11,783 nucleotides of DNA, taken from G023898405 sp964368985. Its GTDB lineage: Bacteria; Myxococcota; UBA727; JABDBI01. Position numbers and translations under genes: made by a program. Below are positions 7,182 through 11,783 of the stretch, one piece after another. Below the pieces are notes generated by a model. The model had not been told where the DNA came from and made no database searches. It saw only the letters and a program-made list of their open reading frames with translations. Position 1 is the stretch's first letter. Each line of letters starts with the position of its first letter. The stretch spans positions 1-11,783 of the forward strand of contig CAYJDW010000083.1 in assembly GCA_964368985.1 (NCBI GenBank), read 5' to 3'.

Positions 7182-7200
7182 TGAGTATTATCAATACTCA
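7182..7200. promoter_or_regulatory. Perfect 19-bp palindrome upstream of the aminotransferase, candidate operator
   Basis: TGAGTATT (7182-7189), spacer ATC, AATACTCA (7193-7200). Both 8-bp arms match exactly. It lies 35-53 bp upstream of the aminotransferase start (7147, minus strand), where a promoter should be, and between that start and the upstream terminator. With no T tract on the aminotransferase side it looks more like a protein-binding site than a terminator. Confidence 0.5.
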
Positions 7201-7202
7201 AC

Positions 7203-7231
7203 AAAAAAGGGCATTACAACAAATAATGCCC
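7203..7231 (-). terminator. Intrinsic terminator after the FAD oxidoreductase
   Basis: On the minus strand an 8-bp stem GGGCATTA / TAATGCCC with a 7-base loop is followed directly by TTTTTTG. It begins about 24 bp after the oxidoreductase stop at 7255. This is a standard rho-independent layout. Confidence 0.85.
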
Positions 7232-7254
7232 CAAATGACACGACACTTCATTAT

Positions 7255-8562
7255 TTAACGATAAAGTTCTGCGGCGCTGACCGGGCCTTGACCATTTAAT
7301 TTTCGCCGTAAGAGAAAGATATTTGGTCTTTTTTGGCCTTTATCCCAAATAGTCATGAATCCTTTTAAACGTTTGTCCTCGAGAACATAACGCAAATAAC
7401 GTTTGGTTTCCGCCTTGGTAAGCGAGGAATTCAAAGGCCTTGAACGCACATTTCCAGATACTACGGCCTTCATGCCGAAAAAGGAGCTCATAAAAGCTGC
7501 TGGTTCATGTTTATAAGTCCGATGCTGACCAAGCATATTGGCGGCGGCAATTTGTCCTTGTTGCTTGGATGAACGCCATTTAGCACTACGCACCCATCCC
7601 TCGCCCAAAGGATTTTTGAAACCGGCAACATCACCTGCAGCGTAGATATCTTTGTTCGTGGTTTTGAGTTGGTTATCAACTTTAATGGAACCATCCGCAT
7701 AGAGTTCCAGCTGAGCGCTTTTAGCCAGTTCACTATTGGAAACGGTGCCCAAAGCGAAAACCATTAAATCGGCCAAAAGTTCGCCCCCCTGGTGGCCAAT
7801 CTTTAGTTTATTTTCATGCTCGCTGACATTCTTTATATTGGCCGGGGCAATAAAATTAATGTCCGCCTCTTTGAGACGTTTAATAATAAATTCATCAGAA
7901 CCCACGTCGCCATGCTCTCCTAAAAACTGCGCACTTCGATTAAGAATAGTAATTTTAATGTTCGAATTGCGACGCTTAAGACCATCCGACAACTCTAAAG
8001 ATCTTATGCCAGCACCGACAATAACGACGTGTGCGGAAAGGTTATTATCCACAACATCGAGGATGGCATTAACATCGTCTTTAGTATTATAAAAACGTAT
8101 CTTTGATGTTGGTAGAAGTGCCGAAAGATGAGGAGGCACGAAGGGACGTGCACCCGTCGCAATCAAAAGTTTATCGTAGCTAATGGTTTTATTATCGGCA
8201 AAACTTATAGTTTTGTTGGCGCTATCGATAGCTATAACCTTGGCCCCAAGAATGAATTCGAGGTTTGGGGAATTTCCTTTTGAAAGATCCACTCTTGAAC
8301 TTCGTTGACCCTTTTTCGCCACATAGGAATGAAATTGAGTCTTGTTATAAGGATTTGAGTTTTCTTCACTGATACAGCTTACGCGAATATTTTTGCCTAA
8401 TTTCACAAGCTCTTTTGCAGCATAAAATCCTGCCGCTGAACACCCAATAACAACATAATGCATATTGGCATTCGCTGACGACTTACAAAATCCTTGAAAT
8501 AATGAACAGCCCACCCCAAAAACAATAAGTAAAAACGCCGTAAATTTTAGTTTTTTATTCAT
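7255..8562 (-). CDS. FAD-dependent pyridine-nucleotide oxidoreductase with N-terminal export or anchor sequence
   Basis: The start taken is ATG at 8562 (435 residues). An ATG at 8613 would add 17 residues ahead of the hydrophobic segment. Residues 1-24 (MNKKLKFTAFLLIVFGVGCS) resemble a signal peptide, weak lipobox (Cys19) or membrane anchor. The enzyme proper starts at about 34. The FAD Rossmann motif VVIGCSAAGFYAAKEL (37-52) comes first, then ATGARP (135-140), the NAD(P)H fold HVVIVGAGIRSLEL (178-191) and the second FAD motif DIYAAGDVAG (305-314). This is the rubredoxin/ferredoxin-reductase-like class of pyridine nucleotide-disulfide oxidoreductases. No redox CxxxxC pair is seen, so it is not a disulfide reductase of the classical type. 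The third Gly of the NAD motif (GxGxxG) is replaced by Ser188. Export of a flavoprotein with its cofactor would be unusual, so an inner-membrane tether with the enzyme on the cytoplasmic side is also possible. Confidence 0.85.
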   Translation of the reverse strand: MNKKLKFTAFLLIVFGVGCSLFQGFCKSSANANMHYVVIGCSAAGFYAAKELVKLGKNIRVSCISEENSNPYNKTQFHSYVAKKGQRSSRVDLSKGNSPNLEFILGAKVIAIDSANKTISFADNKTISYDKLLIATGARPFVPPHLSALLPTSKIRFYNTKDDVNAILDVVDNNLSAHVVIVGAGIRSLELSDGLKRRNSNIKITILNRSAQFLGEHGDVGSDEFIIKRLKEADINFIAPANIKNVSEHENKLKIGHQGGELLADLMVFALGTVSNSELAKSAQLELYADGSIKVDNQLKTTNKDIYAAGDVAGFKNPLGEGWVRSAKWRSSKQQGQIAAANMLGQHRTYKHEPAAFMSSFFGMKAVVSGNVRSRPLNSSLTKAETKRYLRYVLEDKRLKGFMTIWDKGQKRPNIFLLRRKLNGQGPVSAAELYR

Positions 8563-8679
8563 ACACAATACCACCCGTTGTTCTAGTGCTATTATGTGTT
8601 TTAATTTTAACATGTATAGTGGTGTATTTACTTTTCCTAGGTTTGATCGAATTCATTGCGAGCTCTTAAGTCCCCATTA

Positions 8680-8707
8680 TTGCTAGGTTATTCCGCTTTG
8701 CTATACT
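8680..8707 (+). promoter_or_regulatory. Sigma70-like promoter in the gene-poor region
   Basis: TTGCTA (8680-8685) and TATACT (8702-8707) with a 16-bp spacer match the sigma70 consensus at 4 of 6 and 5 of 6 positions. A transcript would begin near 8714. Its only possible coding content is the 77-codon ORF at 8790, so it may also drive an untranslated RNA or be a relic. Confidence 0.4.
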
Positions 8708-8789
8708 TTTTGGAATCTGGAATTAACCTAATATTAACAGTGGTTTTAGGTCCTCGATCCCTGAATCAGCCGCTTAAAAGTGGCGTTGA

Positions 8790-9023
8790 ATGCCGTGCGC
8801 AGGCCTTAGAATCATCGAGAAAGATGGTTATATTGAGTGTTTAGAAATTCTGGATCCGAACAACCTAGGCCTGGCTTTTCTTTCTGAAGAAAGTTATAAT
8901 GACTTGGTTAATAAGAAACTTAGCCCTCGATATTGTCAGCACTTTATTATTCTGCGGCTTAGTTTTAAATCTAAAATATCAAGTAATTATTTGAAAGCCA
9001 CAGGGCATGGCGCGGCTTTTTAA
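8790..9023 (+). CDS. Doubtful small ORF, 77 residues, unknown
   Basis: An ATG directly after an in-frame TGA opens 77 codons. The first two thirds read like a real acidic soluble protein (IIEKDGYIECLEILDPNNLG, then LAFLSEESYNDLVNKKL). The remainder is less convincing. No recognisable domain, signal peptide or good ribosome binding site is seen. A sigma70-like promoter ends about 80 bp upstream. It may be a true small gene, or the tail of a decayed larger one. The alternative overlapping frame starting at 8656 looks weaker. Confidence 0.3.
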   Translation: MPCAGLRIIEKDGYIECLEILDPNNLGLAFLSEESYNDLVNKKLSPRYCQHFIILRLSFKSKISSNYLKATGHGAAF

Positions 9024-9207
9024 TTGCTCTCTAGCAATAATGATTTTTCCATGTTAAGGCTTCTTAAAATATTAATTACTTCGCTTGGGTGAAAAATTGC
9101 GTCAATAACTGTGTGAATTTAGCTCTCTCTTTTGCCTAAAGATCTTCGATTCCAATCTGATGCAGGCTATGGCTAGACTGCTAACTTTGGGAACTGGATC
9201 ACTACGC

Positions 9208-9288
9208 TAAGGTCGGAGGTTTTTACTTTGTTTTGATGCTTGAAGTAAATTTCATAACTATTACATTAGCATGCGGATTAAGGTCGGA
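9208..9288 (+). repeat. Direct repeat of TAAGGTCGGA upstream of the CDPS operon
   Basis: The 10-base word TAAGGTCGGA occurs at 9208-9217 and again at 9279-9288, 71 bp apart (close to seven helical turns), in the same orientation. Both copies are followed by T-rich DNA. The second copy overlaps the -35 position of a candidate promoter. Such spacing suits a pair of activator or repressor sites on one face of the helix. The protein that would bind is unknown. Confidence 0.45.
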
Positions 9289-9308
9289 TATTTATGAACT
9301 TTTATACT
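9280..9308 (+). promoter_or_regulatory. Candidate promoter for the CDPS-kinase operon with a poor -35
   Basis: TATACT at 9303-9308 is a good -10 box. The hexamer 17 bp upstream (9280-9285, AAGGTC) does not match the -35 consensus and lies inside the second TAAGGTCGGA word. A good -10 with no -35 and a repeated word in its place is the usual look of an activator-dependent promoter. Other weak -10-like sites nearer the gene cannot be excluded. Confidence 0.35.
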
Positions 9309-9420
9309 TTGCCACAAGCGCGGGCATTTAGCTTAGTTATTTATGCAGCAAAACTGCTCATTATTTAAACTTATAGACAACTATTATGACCGAAATTAAA
9401 TGGAAAAATAATTTACAAAT

Positions 9421-9428
9421 AAGGAGGT
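9421..9428 (+). promoter_or_regulatory. Near-perfect ribosome binding site of the CDPS gene
   Basis: AAGGAGGT is an exact complement of the 16S rRNA 3' end and lies 6 bases before the ATG at 9435. It fixes the start and predicts strong translation, in contrast to most genes in this window. Confidence 0.85.
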
Positions 9429-9434
9429 TAATTT

Positions 9435-10181
9435 ATGCAAGAGATCAGTGTTACAACAGCTATTCCCAATAGAAATCGTATTGAAATTCAAAAAATCTGC
9501 CCCGCTATTCCGAAAAGTGAATTAGGCCTTACCAATGAAAATGCAATTTTAGGCATTAGCATTAAGCATCCAGCTTCTATTGGCAACAAAGCTTCAGCCA
9601 TTTTTAATTTTTTATATAAAAACAGTCTTACAGAAATGAACCTCTTTATTGGTGATAGCCTTTACCGCTATACCGCTATGATCAAATTTGGATGCGACGA
9701 AAAAGAAGCCAGAAAATTGGGAGAACAGGAAGGCCTTGCGCTTGAAAATAGTTATCTGGCATACATTAAAGAAAACAATCTGCCTTATCGACTAAATTTT
9801 TTCTATACATCTCAGCTTGAAAAAGATGAAGATTTCAATCCTATATGCAAAAAGTTATGGAATCTCTATGAGACTAACAGCACATTTCGCGATTCGGTGT
9901 TGGATTTTTCGAGTGTCTATTTAAGCCGTATGTTTGAAGCTGAGGAACACGATATCGCCAAAAACCTGGAAAGAACCCAGTATGCCTGCAAATATTTAAT
10001 TGAAGAATTAGCAATGCTAGGTATTTTGAACCAACGCGGTATTAACAAGTTCCTGTATCCAGGTACTATCCAAACTATCTACGATATTATCACCATGGAT
10101 TTACCTTATGTTTCTGATTTATTTAGAAATTATTTCTTTGTTTCGTTGAGGATTAGCAGGTCAAAGAAAACCAAAGTGTAG
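9435..10181 (+). CDS. tRNA-dependent cyclodipeptide synthase, XYP type
   Basis: CDPSs use two aminoacyl-tRNAs to make a cyclic dipeptide (2,5-diketopiperazine) by a ping-pong route through an aminoacyl-Ser enzyme. This 248-residue protein has the family length and motif order. AILGISIKHPASIGNKASAI (37-56) places the acceptor Ser42 in G-I-S. MNLFIGDSLYRYTAMIKFG (68-86) is the strand and loop lining the tRNA and pocket side. A Cys/Gly/Glu-rich helix (87-108) follows. YACKYLIEELAMLG gives Tyr187 and Glu191, equivalent to the AlbC catalytic pair Tyr178/Glu182. FLYPGTIQTIYD gives Tyr208-Pro209. The residue three after Ser42 is His45 rather than Asn, and Tyr is followed by Pro, which places it in the XYP subfamily, the one reported from Rickettsiella. 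No signal peptide; cytosolic. Which amino acids it joins cannot be read here. No tailoring cyclodipeptide oxidase, P450 or methyltransferase is adjacent. Instead a histidine kinase follows 50 bp later. Confidence 0.9.
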   Translation: MQEISVTTAIPNRNRIEIQKICPAIPKSELGLTNENAILGISIKHPASIGNKASAIFNFLYKNSLTEMNLFIGDSLYRYTAMIKFGCDEKEARKLGEQEGLALENSYLAYIKENNLPYRLNFFYTSQLEKDEDFNPICKKLWNLYETNSTFRDSVLDFSSVYLSRMFEAEEHDIAKNLERTQYACKYLIEELAMLGILNQRGINKFLYPGTIQTIYDIITMDLPYVSDLFRNYFFVSLRISRSKKTKV

Positions 10182-10231
10182 AACAGATAATATTGGCTAT
10201 TGGTTCTTTATTAATATCTTTTAAGGTAAGT

Positions 10232-11473
10232 ATGAACAGTATAAACTATAGAGATGGTAGAAAGTTATATACGACTAAACCTAATGATTCTGACGACCCC
10301 GACGGAATACGTGATTATTTTCTTAAAATAATTGAGGTTATGCCTAATTTAGTTTTTTGGGTCAATAAAGACAGTATCGCTTTAGGCTGTAACAAAAATG
10401 AACTCGATTTATTGGGTTTAAAATCCTTAGATCAGTTTATTGGGTTGAGCTACGAAGAAATAGGCGCTTTGACTCATTGGACTAAAGACCAGATGGCGGA
10501 ATTTAGGCAAGCTGATCAGGAAGTAATTGCCACCGGAAAACCAAAACTCAACGTCCTTGAAACCCCGCTTTATCGTAAAGATAATAGTATGGTACAATTC
10601 CTTACGAGTCGCGTTCCTTTATTTGATAATGAAGGCAATAGCATTGGAGTCGTAGGGATTTCTATTGATATCACCGACCAGATTAAAGCCAAAGAAGTTG
10701 CTAAACAGCTGGCCGTAGAAAAAGAACGTTCCCAAGTATTAGAAACTTTGGGAGCAAGTATCGCCCATGAGCTCCGCACTCCTTTAGCCTCGTTAAGGTT
10801 AGGGAACGACGCTATTATGCAAGAGCTCCCCAAGTTGATGGAGTTTGCGATAAAGAATGCAGATGAGTATGAGAAAATGTTCGCCAATAAAACTGCGGAT
10901 GTAAAACGACTAAAAAAGATGCAGCTGCTTCCCGAAATAATGAAAAATTCTATAGACTCCGCTAATTTCATTATCAACACATTATTGATGAACATTAATG
11001 AGTCTCATAGAGTGCTTGAAAGCGCTGTAGAATTATCAATTAGAGATCTTATAAATAAAGCGATAAATCAATACCCTTTAACCGGCAATGAAAGAACGTT
11101 AATTAACTGGGAAGATAACAGCGATTTTATATGTAAGGGCAAAGAAACGCTCTTCATATATGTCATCTTTAATCTCATCAAGAATTCCCTGTATCATATT
11201 CACGACACCAAAAAGGGAACTATAACTATATGTCTCGATGCTACGAGTGACGAAAAATATAATTTGCTGATTTTTAAGGACACGGCTAAAGGAATCGCGC
11301 CCGACAAGTTGTCTTTTATATTTGAAAAATTTTATTCTAATAGATTTGGCGGAACGGGCTTGGGTCTGGCTTTTTGCAAACTAGCTTTAGAAACTTTTGA
11401 TGGTAAAATTACCTGTGACTCCAAAGAAGGTGAATATACAACATTTACCTTGTCCTTCCCAAAAATTAAATAA
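10232..11473 (+). CDS. Soluble PAS-domain sensor histidine kinase co-transcribed with the CDPS
   Basis: The start is ATG 10232 with AAGG upstream (413 residues). A TTG at 10193 would add 13 residues without a good ribosome site. A PAS domain covers about 20-145 (IIEVMPNLVFWVNKD, then a PAC end VVGISIDITDQIKAKEVAKQ). A short linker leads to the dimerisation helix with LGASIAHELRTPLASLRLG, phospho-acceptor His179. The ATPase domain follows: N box NLIKNSLYHI, F box FEKFYSN and G2 box GGTGLGLAFC. The G1 box is DTAKGI where DTGKGI is usual. There is no transmembrane segment or signal peptide, so it senses a cytosolic or diffusible signal. There is no receiver domain or DNA-binding partner in the window, so its response regulator is elsewhere. 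Only 50 bp separates it from the CDPS gene and no terminator lies between. Sensing of a cyclodipeptide by the PAS domain is a hypothesis from this linkage. Confidence 0.93.
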   Translation: MNSINYRDGRKLYTTKPNDSDDPDGIRDYFLKIIEVMPNLVFWVNKDSIALGCNKNELDLLGLKSLDQFIGLSYEEIGALTHWTKDQMAEFRQADQEVIATGKPKLNVLETPLYRKDNSMVQFLTSRVPLFDNEGNSIGVVGISIDITDQIKAKEVAKQLAVEKERSQVLETLGASIAHELRTPLASLRLGNDAIMQELPKLMEFAIKNADEYEKMFANKTADVKRLKKMQLLPEIMKNSIDSANFIINTLLMNINESHRVLESAVELSIRDLINKAINQYPLTGNERTLINWEDNSDFICKGKETLFIYVIFNLIKNSLYHIHDTKKGTITICLDATSDEKYNLLIFKDTAKGIAPDKLSFIFEKFYSNRFGGTGLGLAFCKLALETFDGKITCDSKEGEYTTFTLSFPKIK

Positions 11474-11496
11474 ATTTACTCATTTTTTGAGAAGAC

Positions 11497-11555
11497 GCTG
11501 CGGGTATTGCTCCTGTTTCCGCAGCTTTCGCCCCATGCTGATTTTCAAGCAGCAT
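11497..11555. other. Two hairpins between convergent kinase and rsmA-like genes
   Basis: GCTGCGG (11497-11503) pairs with CCGCAGC (11519-11525). ATGCTG (11535-11540) pairs with CAGCAT (11550-11555). They sit in the 107-bp gap between two converging stops, a natural place for termination. Neither has a T tract of normal length, so terminator function is only weakly supported. Confidence 0.3.
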
Positions 11556-11580
11556 ACCTAATCTAAATTAGCGAAATAAA

Positions 11581-11783
11581 TCAATCCTTTTGAGCTATCT
11601 TAAGCTCATTTATTTTATATGGATCAAAAAAAGCTTTTTCAGTGATCTGGTGGCGGGTAAAGTAGTCGCGTGATACATTCTCAATCAAAAGAATGGCCGA
11701 ATCAACATTTGGCGGCGGAGTGAAACATCCTCTCCCTACTTTGACCACCACGCTCGGTGTCCCGTAGGCTTGTACTGAAAGCG
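11581..11783 (-). CDS. rsmA: C-terminal part of RsmA/KsgA-type rRNA adenine dimethyltransferase, cut by window edge and short at its C terminus
   Basis: RsmA methylates two adjacent adenines in helix 45 of 16S rRNA during 30S maturation. The minus strand from the right edge encodes 66 residues. LSVQAYGTPSVVVKVGRGCF is followed by TPPPNVDSAILLIENVSRDYF. This matches the end of the RsmA methyltransferase core (LSV--QY, V---F-PPPKVDSA). The usual enzyme (about 260-275 residues) goes on for about 75 residues past PP-VDSA with an F--RRK-L-N segment. Here the frame ends after only 37 more residues (ITEKAFFDPYKINELKIAQKD), and the RRK segment is absent from all three frames downstream. It may be a truncated paralogue, a frame-damaged gene or a naturally short version. 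The N-terminal SAM-binding part lies outside the window. It converges on the kinase gene. Confidence 0.8.
   Translation of the reverse strand, partial: LSVQAYGTPSVVVKVGRGCFTPPPNVDSAILLIENVSRDYFTRHQITEKAFFDPYKINELKIAQKD

Larger units (their letters stand above)
9024..9434. other. Long upstream region of the cyclodipeptide synthase operon, no gene seen
   Basis: About 410 bp without a credible coding frame on either strand. It holds the two TAAGGTCGGA words, a -10 box at 9303-9308 and the ribosome binding site at 9421. If transcription starts near 9315, the leader would be about 120 bases. I see no tRNA, riboswitch or terminator that I can name. Confidence 0.5.

Noticed and set aside
8656..8844. 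Plus-strand 62-codon frame with a hydrophobic start, possible small membrane protein
   Set aside because: Its start lies upstream of the candidate promoter's -10 box and its composition after residue 30 is not protein-like. The overlapping 8790 frame is slightly better, though also doubtful.
10570..10995. Minus-strand open frame of 141 codons inside the kinase
   Set aside because: It is antisense to the PAS and H-box coding region, whose motifs are clear, and it has no recognisable content of its own.
11466..11555. A 29-codon minus-strand ORF (starts MLLENQHGAK) after the rsmA-like stop, which might be its lost C terminus
   Set aside because: It contains none of the RsmA C-terminal motifs, overlaps the kinase stop and lies across both hairpins. 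It is most likely chance.

Overview
The window reads as chromosomal DNA from an AT-rich bacterium. Its gene styles resemble gammaproteobacteria of the Legionellales (Legionella, Coxiella, Rickettsiella): an XYP-type cyclodipeptide synthase, a soluble PAS histidine kinase and many small exported proteins. That assignment is inference from family resemblance and is not certain. No rRNA, tRNA, CRISPR array, IS element or phage module was seen.

Layout from left to right. An NTF2/SnoaL-like protein enters at the left edge (+) and ends before a hairpin. Next is a 499-residue exported protein (+) with a His-Thr-His-Pro motif and a C-terminal HicA-like segment. A truncated DNA-3-methyladenine glycosylase remnant (-) and a TetR-type regulator (-) follow. 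The regulator faces a 211-residue exported protein (+) across a 244-bp region rich in inverted repeats, and the exported gene ends at a strong terminator. A two-gene (+) unit follows: an exported GlcG/HbpS-like (DUF336) protein, then a four-TM protein resembling pentameric ligand-gated ion channels, only 4 bp apart. Convergent to it are two (-) genes: a YbdL/kynurenine-type aminotransferase and, upstream of that, an exported or membrane-anchored FAD oxidoreductase. A terminator and a perfect 19-bp palindrome lie between those two genes.

About 0.85 kb with no convincing gene follows (8563-9434). It holds a sigma70-like promoter, one doubtful 77-codon ORF, and a duplicated 10-bp word, TAAGGTCGGA, whose second copy sits at the -35 position of a good -10 box. 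Downstream is the most interesting unit of the window, a two-gene operon of a cyclodipeptide synthase (9435-10181) and a soluble PAS histidine kinase (10232-11473). The arrangement suggests a cell that makes a small cyclic dipeptide and senses it, or an unknown cue, with the neighbouring kinase. No response regulator is present in the window. The right edge holds the C-terminal part of an RsmA/KsgA rRNA dimethyltransferase (-) that stops earlier than the family normally does.
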